From: Bradyrhizobium sp. LHD-71
GTDB taxonomy: Bacteria; Pseudomonadota; Alphaproteobacteria; Rhizobiales; Xanthobacteraceae
Reading direction: 5' to 3'
Assembly: GCF_031157255.1 (NCBI RefSeq)
Contig: NZ_JAVIFX010000003.1
Coordinates: 124,001 to 188,000 of the forward strand
DNA length: 64,000 nt
Every line of letters starts with the position of its first letter. The first letter of the stretch is position 1. The position numbers and the translations under genes are program-made. Shown piece by piece: positions 43,584 to 52,272 of the stretch. The notes beneath the pieces were generated by a model. That model ran no database searches, was not told the DNA's origin, and was given only the letters and a program-made list of their open reading frames with translations.

Positions 43584-43699
43584 CGCTGGTCTCGCCGGCT
43601 TTGTGAGACGCGTCACGGTGTTTTCCCCGCAAGCGAGGCATTCTCCTGTCCATGAACACGGCGGCTCTCACATGAGCGCCAGACACCAGGAGAACGGCC

Positions 43700-43969
43700 A
43701 TGAACACGTTCATCAAGACCTTGCGTGTCCTCAGCGTCGCCGGCGCGGTTGCAACGTCGCTCACGTCCTTCGCGGCACATGCCGTCGAGGCGACTGCCGA
43801 ACAGCGCCGGGCCTGTACGCCGGATGCTTTCCGCCTCTGCTCGAGCCACATCCCGAACGTGGACGCGATCATTGGCTGCATGCGCGCCAACAAGTCGAAG
43901 CTCAGCCCTGCTTGCAAGCTGGTGTTCGACAAACCGGCGACGACTGCGGTCGCAAGCCGCAGCCGGTAA
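43700..43969 (+). CDS. Small secreted Cys-rich protein
   Basis: 89 residues. A signal peptide (LRVLSVAGAVATSLTSFAAH-A) is followed by a compact domain with four Cys: RRACTPDAFRLCSSHIPN and AIIGCMRANKSKLSPACKLV. Proteins with this C-x7-C ... C-x11-C pattern are common, uncharacterised periplasmic proteins of the Bradyrhizobium group. AGGAGAACGGCC precedes the ATG. It ends 6 bases before the convergent outer-membrane protein gene. Confidence 0.75.
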   Translation: MNTFIKTLRVLSVAGAVATSLTSFAAHAVEATAEQRRACTPDAFRLCSSHIPNVDAIIGCMRANKSKLSPACKLVFDKPATTAVASRSR

Positions 43970-43975
43970 GGATCT

Positions 43976-45730
43976 TCACCGCTGCAGTCGTACGCCGAGC
44001 ATGAACATCGTGGCCTGATAGTTGGCGTCTGAGATCGTGCTCTCCAGCCAGTCGTGGCGGACCTGCGCCTTGAGGTGCACCTCACGGTTGAACTTGTAAA
44101 CGAGGTCGCCTCCGACCGAATAGATCTTGTCGAAGCGGTCGCTGCCGTCATAGTCGGCGGTGCTGAAGCCGGCCGTCAACTTGGCGATCAGGTAGCGGCG
44201 GAAGGCGTGCTCGACTTCCGCGTTGTAGCTGCGGGTGAGAACGCCGGAGACGCCGGGCAGGGTGGATTCGCCGACGCCCGAATCCGCGATGAGCCTCACT
44301 GTGGTCAGCCCCGTCGGTCGCCAGATCAGCGATGCCGCGACCAGCACCCCGTTTGCGTCGGGCAGCCTTAAATCCTCATAGGTGCGTGTGGTGTAGCCGA
44401 CGGAGGCCTCGCCGGTGATCAGCCGGCCGAGTTCGAACGACGACCCGACGCGCGCGATGCGGCCGCGTGAGGAACGCGCGAAGCCGTTGCTGTCGAACTC
44501 GAGATCGCGTTCGCGCCGGTCGATCGTAACTTCTCCGAACGGTTTCACGTGCGGCATCAGTTCGTAGGAGGCGCGTAGCGTACCGCCATAGGCGTTGAAG
44601 TTGCGGTCGGAATTGCTTCCGCGCGATCCGTCGCTGAACGTCGAGTCCTGATAGACGGTGCGGTCGACCGTGGCTTTCGCCGCGATCTCGAACCGGTTGT
44701 AGCTGTGGACGCCGCCGAGTGTGGCGCCGACCTGGCCAAACAGTGGAAGACGCTTGAGGTTGGCCTCGATGTTCGGGCTGCCCGGATTATCGGTACCGAC
44801 GATGAAGCGCGTCTCGGTGAGGATGCGCGTATCGCGCGAGACGTCGATCCGGCCATTCACCCTGCCGGTGAATTCCGGCCGGTCCATGTCGATCGGCAGC
44901 GGCTGTGGAATACCGGGGGCCGCGGCCTCGTTCCTCAGCGAATAGCCGGTGAACGAGCCGCGCAGGTCGGCGAGCAACTCGTGGCGCTCCCAGTCGGAGG
45001 TGACCAGAAGCTCCGGCTTGACCATGTACAGCCATGAGCTCGGACCATTGTTGATGCGGCCAGGGTTGGTGTCGTAGCCGGCCCACAGCTCGACTGCGGG
45101 CTTCACCAGCATGCTGCCGCGATAGAAGCCGACCGGGCCGAAGGGGTCCTCGTCGACCTTGAGCGCGCGCCGATATGGCTGACCATTGACGCCACCGATC
45201 GCCGACGGTGCAATCGGTGGCCTGTGCGCGTTGGCCGAGGGCCGCGGCGGAGGCGGCACCACGGGAACGACCACCGGCAGGATCTGCGTCGGCGCCGCGC
45301 CGTTCACCGTCGGCGAAACGCCTGGCTTGCGTGCGGCGCGCTTCCTCTTGCGGTTGAATGCGTCATAGCCGGTCGATGTGTAGCCGGTCGATCCGGTGCC
45401 GGATTCAACCGTATAGGTCGGGATCTGGCCGATGCGTGACGGCGCAGCCGCGGTGCGTTGCGCGGCATTGGCGCCGGTAGGATCAATTGGCCGCAGGGGA
45501 CGGATGTTGCCGGAAAAGCCGTCGATCTCGTTCCGCAACAGATCCGAGGTCAGGGTCTGCGCATTCGCTTCGGCCGCCAACAGGGCGAGCAGCAACAGGC
45601 TGACCGAGGGGCCGCGCGCGGCACGTCCGTGCCAGCGCCGGCTGACTTGCGGCCCCTGTTCCTGCCGACCTGACACGCGTGGACTCCCAGTCCCCTGGAC
45701 GCAACGCTGTGCGACCGAAAACTTAAACAT
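43976..45730 (-). CDS. Outer-membrane beta-barrel protein (BBP2-like)
   Basis: 584 residues: an N-terminal basic region with a hydrophobic signal (SVSLLLLALLAAEANAQ), a Pro/Ala-rich periplasmic stretch (about 60-180), then a long series of alternating amphipathic strands ending in an aromatic/hydrophobic strand (ANYQATMFMLGVRLQR). This is the layout of outer membrane beta-barrel proteins of the BBP2 type. Function unknown. It is divergent from kdsD, an LPS gene. The exact start (45730) is uncertain because the signal sequence lies 40 residues in. Confidence 0.75.
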   Translation of the reverse strand: MFKFSVAQRCVQGTGSPRVSGRQEQGPQVSRRWHGRAARGPSVSLLLLALLAAEANAQTLTSDLLRNEIDGFSGNIRPLRPIDPTGANAAQRTAAAPSRIGQIPTYTVESGTGSTGYTSTGYDAFNRKRKRAARKPGVSPTVNGAAPTQILPVVVPVVPPPPRPSANAHRPPIAPSAIGGVNGQPYRRALKVDEDPFGPVGFYRGSMLVKPAVELWAGYDTNPGRINNGPSSWLYMVKPELLVTSDWERHELLADLRGSFTGYSLRNEAAAPGIPQPLPIDMDRPEFTGRVNGRIDVSRDTRILTETRFIVGTDNPGSPNIEANLKRLPLFGQVGATLGGVHSYNRFEIAAKATVDRTVYQDSTFSDGSRGSNSDRNFNAYGGTLRASYELMPHVKPFGEVTIDRRERDLEFDSNGFARSSRGRIARVGSSFELGRLITGEASVGYTTRTYEDLRLPDANGVLVAASLIWRPTGLTTVRLIADSGVGESTLPGVSGVLTRSYNAEVEHAFRRYLIAKLTAGFSTADYDGSDRFDKIYSVGGDLVYKFNREVHLKAQVRHDWLESTISDANYQATMFMLGVRLQR

Positions 45731-45905
45731 TTCAGAACGTTGGGACGTTCACGCACGCGCGCGCACGTCCCGCCGGCCTGGCGAAAGGCGTTAAATGGAG
45801 TTAAACAATTATGGTTAATGAGCCGTTGAGGTCGGTAGGTACCGCGTCGCCTCACGTGATTCGCCGTGCTAAGAGGAGCAGTTCTCCATCTTTCCAGGTC
45901 AAAGC

Positions 45906-46925
45906 ATGCCGACGCCAAAACCGCGGACCACCGCCTCGTCCGCGCAAAATTCACTCAATCCAGCGATCGCGTCCGGCCTGCGCACGTTTGAGACCGAAGC
46001 AAACGGCATCAACGCATTGAAAGCCGCTCTGCAGGGCGAGTTGGGGCCCGCATTTGCCGCCGCCGTCGACCTGATCCGCGCGGCCAAGGGGCGAGTGATC
46101 GTCACCGGGCTCGGGAAGTCGGGTCACATCGCCCGCAAGATTGCTGCCACCTTCGCGTCGACAGGGACGCCTGCTTTCTTCGTGCATACGGCGGAGGCGA
46201 GCCATGGCGACCTTGGCATGATTACCGCCGACGACGTCATTATTGCACTGTCGTGGTCCGGTGAGACGGTCGAACTGAAAAACCTCATCAACTATTCGCG
46301 CCGCTTTCGTATCGGCCTGATCGCGATGACAGCGGATGGTTGCTCGACGCTGGCGAAGGCAGCCGACGTGGTGCTGACCCTGCCCAAGGCGCTCGAAGCT
46401 TGTCCGCATAACCTTGCACCCACGACCTCCACACTGATGCAGGCCGCACTCGGCGATGCGTTGGCGGTGGCGCTGCTCGAGAGCCGTGGCTTCACGGCGC
46501 TCGAATTTGCGAAATTCCATCCCGGCGGCAAGCTCGGTGCGATGCTGAAGGCGGTGCGCGACATCATGCACACCGGCGACGAGATTCCGATGAAACCGGT
46601 TGGCACGACAATGTCGGACGCGCTAGTCGAAATGTCCAAGAAGGGCTTCGGTTGCGTCGTGATCGTCGACAGCGGCGGCGCGCTCGCAGGCATCATTACC
46701 GACGGCGACCTGCGCCGTCATATGCATGACGGGCTGCTGCTGGAGCCGGTCGAGCAGGTGATGACGAAGAACCCCCGCACCGTCGCTGCCGGTATGCTCG
46801 CGAGCGAGCTTCTGGATATGATGAATGCGATGAAGCCGGCGGTGACCGTGCTGATCGTCGCCGAGGGCAATAAACCGGTCGGCATCGTTCACGTGCACGA
46901 CGTGCTGCGTGCCGGGATCGCCTGA
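45906..46925 (+). CDS. kdsD: D-arabinose-5-phosphate isomerase (KpsF/GutQ family)
   Basis: 339 residues. SIS domain (about 45-180) with GRVIVTGLGKSGHIARKIAA, FASTGTPAFFVHTAEASHGD and SWSGETVELKNL, then two CBS domains (about 215-338; VRDIMHTGDEIP and VEQVMTKNPRTVAA). It converts ribulose 5-phosphate to arabinose 5-phosphate, the first step to Kdo for LPS. Start at 45906 (MPTPKPRTT); the first 25 residues are not conserved. Confidence 0.93.
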   Translation: MPTPKPRTTASSAQNSLNPAIASGLRTFETEANGINALKAALQGELGPAFAAAVDLIRAAKGRVIVTGLGKSGHIARKIAATFASTGTPAFFVHTAEASHGDLGMITADDVIIALSWSGETVELKNLINYSRRFRIGLIAMTADGCSTLAKAADVVLTLPKALEACPHNLAPTTSTLMQAALGDALAVALLESRGFTALEFAKFHPGGKLGAMLKAVRDIMHTGDEIPMKPVGTTMSDALVEMSKKGFGCVVIVDSGGALAGIITDGDLRRHMHDGLLLEPVEQVMTKNPRTVAAGMLASELLDMMNAMKPAVTVLIVAEGNKPVGIVHVHDVLRAGIA

Positions 46926-46940
46926 GCGGACGCGAACGCC

Positions 46941-47033
46941 GTAGCCCGGGTGGAGCGTAGCCCGGGCCGGCTTCTCAGTACACCACAGAGTCAATGCGTG
47001 CTGAGGCGCCACGCATCGCTCCGCCCGGGCTAC
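46941..47033. repeat. REP-type inverted repeat downstream of kdsD
   Basis: Left arm GTAGCCCGGGTGGAGCG (46941-46957) is matched by CGCTCCGCCCGGGCTAC (47017-47033), a near-perfect 17-base inverted pair. The left arm is shared with the element at 8453. The loop differs, with a second GTAGCCCGGG-like copy directly after the first. It lies between the convergent kdsD and the CMD gene and could act as a bidirectional transcript end. Confidence 0.7.
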
Positions 47034-47037
47034 GATC

Positions 47038-47583
47038 TTACCCCTTCGGAAAACGCGCCGCCGTCCTCTCCAGCGGCAGGTCCAGGCCGTTCGCCAGATA
47101 CGATACCGTCCGGTAGAACCCACACAGCAGCAGGATCTCGAGAATCTGCGCCTCGGAGTAGTGCCTGGCGAGTGCAGCGAATTCGTCGTCGCTGAGCGTC
47201 GCGCGCTCATGCAGCGCGTCGGCGGTTGCGATCAGCGTTCGCTCGGCTTCGGTCCAGCAGGCCGCATCCGGCCCGTCGATCACCGTGGCGCGGACCTGCG
47301 CATCGCTGAGCCGCGCATGCGCGGCGAAGGCTGTAACGTGCACGCCCCACTCGTATTCGCAACCGGTCCGCGCGCAGGTCCGGTCGATCACGATCTCGCG
47401 GTCACGCAGTGATAGCGGCCCACGGTCGAGCAAGCCGGCCGCGGTGAATTTCTTCCAGGCGCGCTCCGCAGTAGCGATCGTTCGGAACAGCACCAGGGGC
47501 GGGCGGTCGGGGCCCATGATCCGTTCGAAATCCTGTTGAATGGCGGCCGGATAGGGGGCCTGCAGCGGAGTGATACGCGACAT
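47038..47583 (-). CDS. Carboxymuconolactone decarboxylase / AhpD-like family protein
   Basis: 181 residues with the CMD helices; the motif region is VIDRTCARTGCEYEWGVHVT, resembling the Cys-x3-H or E-x-Cys-H active sites of AhpD-like proteins, and a second region EILLLCGFYRTVSYLANGL. Members are peroxidase-like or decarboxylases; here the pair of Cys in TCARTGC suggests redox chemistry. Divergent from the HxlR regulator across twin palindromes, so its expression is likely under HxlR control. Confidence 0.8.
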   Translation of the reverse strand: MSRITPLQAPYPAAIQQDFERIMGPDRPPLVLFRTIATAERAWKKFTAAGLLDRGPLSLRDREIVIDRTCARTGCEYEWGVHVTAFAAHARLSDAQVRATVIDGPDAACWTEAERTLIATADALHERATLSDDEFAALARHYSEAQILEILLLCGFYRTVSYLANGLDLPLERTAARFPKG

Positions 47584-47609
47584 GGGGCTGGTCCTCGTGT
47601 TGTCGGCGA

Positions 47610-47653
47610 TGCTACTGTTTTTGTAGCAAGGCTATGCTACATTTTTGGTAGCA
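47610..47653. promoter_or_regulatory. Twin 19-base palindromic operators
   Basis: Two palindromes with the same outer arms lie 25 bases apart start to start: TGCTACTGTTTTTGTAGCA (47610-47628) and TGCTACATTTTTGGTAGCA (47635-47653). Arms TGCTAC/GTAGCA are perfect in both. They fill the space between the CMD start and the HxlR start, ideal for a dimeric HxlR regulator that represses both genes. Confidence 0.8.
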
Positions 47654-47670
47654 GGTCGCAAGTGGCGACA

Positions 47671-48030
47671 ATGCGAGGGCGGTCGATGGCGAAGCGTGCT
47701 GCCGCCAGTGTTACGGTGCGAGGATCGAAGACCGGTCGGCCGATCATGGTGCTGCTCGATCTGCTCGGGCGGCGCTGGACACTGCGGATCCTGTGGGAGT
47801 TGCGCGACGGCGTGCTGACATCGCGGGGTTTGCGAGCAGCGTGTGGCGATGCCTCGCCGACAGTGGTGCAGCAGCGCGTTTCGGAGCTGCGCAAGGCAGG
47901 TTTCGTCGAAAAGCACGACAAGGGCGGTTACGCGCTGACTGTGACGGGCAGGGAACTGCTACAGACGTTTTGGCCGCTGCATGAATTTGCCGCCCGCTGG
48001 CAGGGCGGCAAGAAAGATGTCGCACAATGA
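47671..48030 (+). CDS. HxlR family transcriptional regulator
   Basis: About 119 residues. The HxlR winged helix is complete: MVLLDLLGRRWTLRILWELR, then SRGLRAACGDASPTVVQQRV and SELRKAGFVEKHDKGGYALT. HxlR proteins often sense electrophiles or redox signals. I chose ATG 47671; ATG 47686 is equally good. Earlier in-frame codons would place the operators within the coding region. Divergent from the CMD-family gene. Confidence 0.88.
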   Translation: MRGRSMAKRAAASVTVRGSKTGRPIMVLLDLLGRRWTLRILWELRDGVLTSRGLRAACGDASPTVVQQRVSELRKAGFVEKHDKGGYALTVTGRELLQTFWPLHEFAARWQGGKKDVAQ

Positions 48031-48048
48031 CCATCTTGCCAACTTATT

Positions 48049-48062
48049 TGAACTAGTGTTCA
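48049..48062. promoter_or_regulatory. Palindrome TGAAC-TAGT-GTTCA upstream of the TetR gene
   Basis: A 5-base inverted repeat with a 4-base spacer, flanked by A/T (ATTTGAAC...GTTCATTT), lies about 70 bases before the TetR start. Position and symmetry suit TetR autoregulation. Confidence 0.4.
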
Positions 48063-48133
48063 TTTCTTAACCGTCGCGCGGCATGTGCGCCAAAGAAGAA
48101 TTCGGCGGACCTTTCCGGGGGAGAAGACGTTCA

Positions 48134-48835
48134 GTGGTGTATCGGCGTACCCAGCAGGTGATGCGCAGGCTTGCGGCCCGTCGCCGCGCCATCCTTGCGG
48201 CCGCGCGCGACACTGCTGCCGAGCAGGGTATGACCGCGGTGCAGATTGCGCCGATCGCCACCCGGGCAAACGTCGCCGCCGGTACCGTCTATCGATACTT
48301 CCCGTCGAAGGCGGAGCTTATCTCCGAACTGATTTCGGATGTCTCGCGCGAGCAACTCGAGTCGGTCCGCCGCGCTGCGGACGCAGCGCCCGGTCCGCTA
48401 TCGGCGCTGGCTGCCGCCGTGACGCGAATAGCGGTCGACGTGCTGTCGCAGCGCAAGCTCGCTTGGGGTATTCTCGCCGAGCCGATCGACGTCGACGTAA
48501 CGGCCTCGCGCATTGACAGCCGCAAGGCGATCGTCGCCGAGATCGAAACGCGTATCGCTGCGGCGGCGCGCGCCGGCCATCTGCCGGCGCAGGATGCCTC
48601 ACTCACCGCGGCAGCCCTGATCGGTGCGCTGCATGAGGCGCTGGTCGGTCCGCTCGCACCGGACAATCTCGACGATCCGGCCAAGCTTCGTGAAGCGGTG
48701 CAGACGCTGACGTTGATGGCTCTGCGCGCAGTCGGAGTGATGGACGCTCGTGCGCGGGGCCTCGTGGTGCAGGCGGTGCTGCCGGTGACGCCCGAGCCGA
48801 AACCCGCAGCGCCAGCGGCGTCCCTGTCCGCATAA
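48134..48835 (+). CDS. TetR family transcriptional regulator
   Basis: About 233 residues. The N-terminal helix-turn-helix is RRRAILAAARDTAAEQGMTA followed by VQIAPIATRANVAAGTVYRYFPSKAEL (split here by domain), the standard TetR pattern. The C-terminal ligand domain follows, with an Ala/Pro-rich tail. The GTG at 48134 (VVYRRTQQVMRRLAARRR) has a GGGGGAG site upstream; an ATG at 48083 is possible. It lies 113 bases upstream of glcD on the same strand and may control the glycolate operon, an inference. Confidence 0.85.
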   Translation: MVYRRTQQVMRRLAARRRAILAAARDTAAEQGMTAVQIAPIATRANVAAGTVYRYFPSKAELISELISDVSREQLESVRRAADAAPGPLSALAAAVTRIAVDVLSQRKLAWGILAEPIDVDVTASRIDSRKAIVAEIETRIAAAARAGHLPAQDASLTAAALIGALHEALVGPLAPDNLDDPAKLREAVQTLTLMALRAVGVMDARARGLVVQAVLPVTPEPKPAAPAASLSA

Positions 48836-48948
48836 GCGCCAGGACGTGTTCAGTCTGCGGTGAGACGCTTACAGAATTGTTCTTTGTGCGTATTCCGATT
48901 GCAGATGCGGTGCCTGTTTTGTGGAATGCGCGGTTTGGGAGCCTGAAG

Positions 48949-50442
48949 ATGGCACTGAAAATGCCCGATGCGGATGAGGGCGTCCTGGCTCGGCGCGCCG
49001 AGATTGTCTCGGCGTTGCGTGCGATCGTGCCGGGCGAGGGCGTGATCGACAAGGCCGCCGAGATGTTGCCGTACGAATCGGACGGGCTGACTGCGTACCG
49101 CCAGCCGCCCATGGTCGTAGTGCTGCCGGAGACCACCGAGCAGGTCAGCCGCGTGCTGCGCTATTGTCACGAGCATCGCATCAAGGTGGTGCCGCGCGGC
49201 GCCGGTACCTCGCTTTCGGGCGGCGCTCTGCCGCTCAAGGACGGCGTGCTGCTCGGGCTCGGCAAGTTCAAGCGCATCCGCGAGATCGATTTCGACAACC
49301 GCTGCGCCATCGTCGAGCCGGGCGTCACCAATCTGGCGATCAGTGAGGCGGTGGCGAATCGCGGCTTCTATTACGCGCCTGACCCGTCCTCGCAGATCGC
49401 CTGCACCATCGGCGGCAATGTCGCAGAGAATTCCGGTGGTGTGCATTGCCTCAAATACGGCATGACCACCAACAACGTGCTCGGCTGCGAGATGGTGCTG
49501 ATGACGGGAGAAATCCTGCGGATCGGCGGCAAGGCGGCAGAGAGCGCAGGCTATGACCTGATGGGTATCGTCACTGGCTCCGAGGGCTTGCTCGGCGTCA
49601 TCACCGAAGTGACCGTGCGTATCCTGCGCAGGCCGGAGACGGCACGGGCGATGATGGTCGGCTTCGGCGAGGTCGAGGAGGCGGGACGTTGCGTTGCGCA
49701 GATCATCGGCGCGGGGATCATCCCGGGCGGCATGGAGATGATGGACAAGCCCGCGATCCACGCGGCCGAGGCGTTCGTGCATGCAGGCTATCCGCTCGAC
49801 GTCGAGGCGCTGCTGATCATCGAGCTGGACGGCCCCGGGGTTGAGGTGGACGAGTTGATCCAGCGCGTCGAACGGATCGCCCGCACCTGTGGAGCGACGA
49901 CATTGCAGATTTCGAACTCAGAGGATGAACGGCTTCTGTTCTGGGCCGGGCGCAAGGCGGCGTTCCCAGCGGTCGGGCGTATTTCGCCGGACTATCTCTG
50001 CATGGATGGCACTATTCCGCGCGCCAAACTGCCCGAGGCGCTGGCACGCATCCGCTCGCTGTCGGAAACCTACGGGCTCGGTGTTGCCAACGTCTTTCAC
50101 GCCGGCGACGGCAACCTGCATCCGCTCATCCTCTACGATGCCAACAAGCCGGGTGAAATGGAGCGTGCCGAAAAATTTGGGGCCGACATCCTGCGTGTCT
50201 GCGTCGAGCTCGGCGGCGTGCTCACCGGCGAGCATGGCGTCGGCGTCGAGAAGCGCGATCTGATGGGCGACATGTTCACCGAAGTGGACCTCAATCAGCA
50301 GCAGCGGTTGAAATGTGCGTTCGACGAGGAAGGGCTGCTCAATCCCGGAAAGGTGTTTCCGACGCTTTGCCGCTGCGCCGAGCTTGGCCGCGTCCATGTT
50401 CACGGCGGCAGGCTGGCGTTTCCGGATATCCCGCGGTTTTGA
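48949..50442 (+). CDS. glcD: Glycolate oxidase subunit GlcD (FAD-linked oxidase)
   Basis: 497 residues. The PCMH FAD-binding region shows RIKVVPRGAGTSLSGGALPL, SQIACTIGGNVAENSGGVHC and GIVTGSEGLLGVITEVTV. The C-terminal cap has NVFHAGDGNLHPLILYDA and GVLTGEHGVGVEKRDLM. It oxidises glycolate (or a related 2-hydroxy acid) to glyoxylate with GlcE and GlcF at the membrane. ATG 48949 follows GGGAG by 8 bases. It starts the operon glcD-ASCH-glcE-glcF. Confidence 0.94.
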   Translation: MALKMPDADEGVLARRAEIVSALRAIVPGEGVIDKAAEMLPYESDGLTAYRQPPMVVVLPETTEQVSRVLRYCHEHRIKVVPRGAGTSLSGGALPLKDGVLLGLGKFKRIREIDFDNRCAIVEPGVTNLAISEAVANRGFYYAPDPSSQIACTIGGNVAENSGGVHCLKYGMTTNNVLGCEMVLMTGEILRIGGKAAESAGYDLMGIVTGSEGLLGVITEVTVRILRRPETARAMMVGFGEVEEAGRCVAQIIGAGIIPGGMEMMDKPAIHAAEAFVHAGYPLDVEALLIIELDGPGVEVDELIQRVERIARTCGATTLQISNSEDERLLFWAGRKAAFPAVGRISPDYLCMDGTIPRAKLPEALARIRSLSETYGLGVANVFHAGDGNLHPLILYDANKPGEMERAEKFGADILRVCVELGGVLTGEHGVGVEKRDLMGDMFTEVDLNQQQRLKCAFDEEGLLNPGKVFPTLCRCAELGRVHVHGGRLAFPDIPRF

Positions 50443-50464
50443 CGATAGCGAATCTTGCGCCCTC

Positions 50465-51049
50465 ATGCTGTTCAAACGGTCAATTCTCGACGGTATCGCC
50501 GCGGGCAGGGTGGCGCTGGCGTTTCGCCGCTGGAAGCGACCTGCGGTGAAAGTGGGCGGAACGCTCCGAACTCCGGTCGGCATCCTGAAGTTCGATCACG
50601 TCGAGCAGATTGTCTGCGCCGCGATCACAGAGCGCGATGCGAAACTGGCCGGCTTCGACACCGTGCAGGCGCTGATCCGCGAACTCGGACCTGAAGATGA
50701 GCGGGCCCTCTACAGGATCGCCTTCGTCAGGATCGGCGATGATCCACGCTTGGCGCTGCGCGGCAAACGGCACCTCGCCGCCTCGGCAATCGCCGAATTG
50801 CGGCAACGTCTGTCGCGCTTCGATGCTGCGGCCGCCAAGCCATGGACCGTGCGCACGCTCAAGGTGATAGCAGCATCTCCTGCCGTTCGCGCGGCGGATC
50901 TGGCGAAAAGGCTGCAGCTCGACAAGGACAAGTTCAAGATCAATGTCCGAAAACTGAAGGATCTGGGTTTGACCGAAAGTCTCGAGGTCGGATATCGGCT
51001 GTCGCCGCGAGGCAAAGCCTTTCTCGAACAAACGGAGCGGCGGCGGTGA
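50465..51049 (+). CDS. ASCH-domain protein with C-terminal winged helix
   Basis: 194 residues. The first half matches ASCH-like proteins: MLFKRSILDGIAAGRVALAF and RRWKRPAVKVGGTLRTPVGI, then LKFDHVEQI. ASCH domains bind RNA or modified nucleosides. The C-terminal 70 residues look like a winged helix (TVRTLKVIAASPAVRAADLA, LGLTESLEVGYRLSPRGKAF). It sits between glcD and glcE, 22 bases after glcD, and its stop overlaps the glcE start by 4 bases (GTGA), so it is coupled to glcE. Its role in glycolate metabolism is unknown. Confidence 0.7.
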   Translation: MLFKRSILDGIAAGRVALAFRRWKRPAVKVGGTLRTPVGILKFDHVEQIVCAAITERDAKLAGFDTVQALIRELGPEDERALYRIAFVRIGDDPRLALRGKRHLAASAIAELRQRLSRFDAAAAKPWTVRTLKVIAASPAVRAADLAKRLQLDKDKFKINVRKLKDLGLTESLEVGYRLSPRGKAFLEQTERRR

Positions 51050-52272
51050 AAGCCCGTGACGCAAAGGACGTCGAAACCGCCGTGCGCGATGCGATCGGCG
51101 CCGGTCAGCCGCTGGAGATCGTCGGCCACGGTACCAAGCGTGCGATCGGCCACCGCGCGGCGACCAACGCCCTGCTGGATATCAGCGGCCTGGACAGCGT
51201 TACCTCGTACGAGCCGAACGAGCTCATCCTCACGGTTCAGGCGGGCGCCTCATTACGCGACATTGCGCAACTGACCGCCGGCAAGAATCAGGAGTTCGCG
51301 TTCGAGCCGATGGACACATCGGCACTGCTGGGGACGCCGGCGGACCAGGGCACGATCGGCGGCATGATTGCGGCCGGCCTTGCCGGTCCTCGCCGTATCA
51401 GGGCGGGGGGCGCGCGCGATCATCTCTTGGGCCTCGCGGCAGTATCCGGCTTCGGCGAAAGCTTCAAGGCTGGCGGACGCGTGGTGAAGAACGTCACCGG
51501 CTATGACCTCTGCAAGCTGATCGCCGGATCCTGGGGGACGCTGTCGGTGATGACCGAGGTGACGCTCAAGGTCATGCCGAAGGCCGAAAGCGAGCGTACG
51601 CTCGTGCTGCGGGCACTGGACGATGCCGCGGCGGGGCGGGCGATGACCGCAGCCCTTGGCTCGCCGTTTGACGTCTCGGGCGCTGCGCATGTTCCGATGT
51701 CATCATGGCGGCCCAGGCGCGCGCCGGGGGTCCTCGCAACGGGAGATGCCGTGACGTTGATCCGCCTGGAAGGCATCGCAGCTTCGGCTGCCCATCGCGC
51801 GCGTTCGCTCGCCATCGAACTCGGATCGTTCTCTCCGGTCAGCGAGATCGATGGAGAGGCCTCGCGCGAACTCTGGCGCGCCGTCCGTGATGTCGAGCCA
51901 TTTGCGGCCGGCGGGCCGCTCGGTGCTTGGCCGGTGTGGCGCATTATCTGTCCGCCGGCGGCCGGTCCGGCCCTCGGGGAGCAGCTGAAACGCGAGACCG
52001 GTGGCGACATGATCTATGACTGGGGCGGGGGATTGCTCTGGGCGGCACTGCCGCCGGCGCAGGATGCCCATGCTGGGACTGTGCGCGAGCGCGCGCGCGC
52101 TCTCGGAGGCCACGCGACGCTGATCCGGGCATTAGAGACCACGCGCGAGACCGTCGATGTTTTCCATCCGTTGGGACCGGCCATGGCGACGCTGACCGCG
52201 CGCGTCAAGGCGGCGTTCGACCCATCCGACATCTTCAATCGCGGGCGACTTACACGCGGTGGGAGCAGATGA
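51046..52272 (+). CDS. glcE: Glycolate oxidase subunit GlcE
   Basis: 408 residues, FAD-binding like GlcD but shorter: QPLEIVGHGTKRAIGHRAAT, SALLGTPADQGTIGGMIAAG (cofactor loop) and GRVVKNVTGYDLCKLIAGSW. C-terminal DVFHPLGPAMATLTARVKAA and FDPSDIFNRGRL close the fold. It starts with a GTG overlapping the ASCH stop, and its stop overlaps the glcF ATG (ATGA). Confidence 0.93.
   Translation: MKARDAKDVETAVRDAIGAGQPLEIVGHGTKRAIGHRAATNALLDISGLDSVTSYEPNELILTVQAGASLRDIAQLTAGKNQEFAFEPMDTSALLGTPADQGTIGGMIAAGLAGPRRIRAGGARDHLLGLAAVSGFGESFKAGGRVVKNVTGYDLCKLIAGSWGTLSVMTEVTLKVMPKAESERTLVLRALDDAAAGRAMTAALGSPFDVSGAAHVPMSSWRPRRAPGVLATGDAVTLIRLEGIAASAAHRARSLAIELGSFSPVSEIDGEASRELWRAVRDVEPFAAGGPLGAWPVWRIICPPAAGPALGEQLKRETGGDMIYDWGGGLLWAALPPAQDAHAGTVRERARALGGHATLIRALETTRETVDVFHPLGPAMATLTARVKAAFDPSDIFNRGRLTRGGSR

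Noticed and set aside
45790-45825. TTAA-rich stretch upstream of kdsD as a CtrA box
   Set aside because: The TTAA pair is 6 bases apart rather than the 7 of the CtrA consensus, and no second site supports it.
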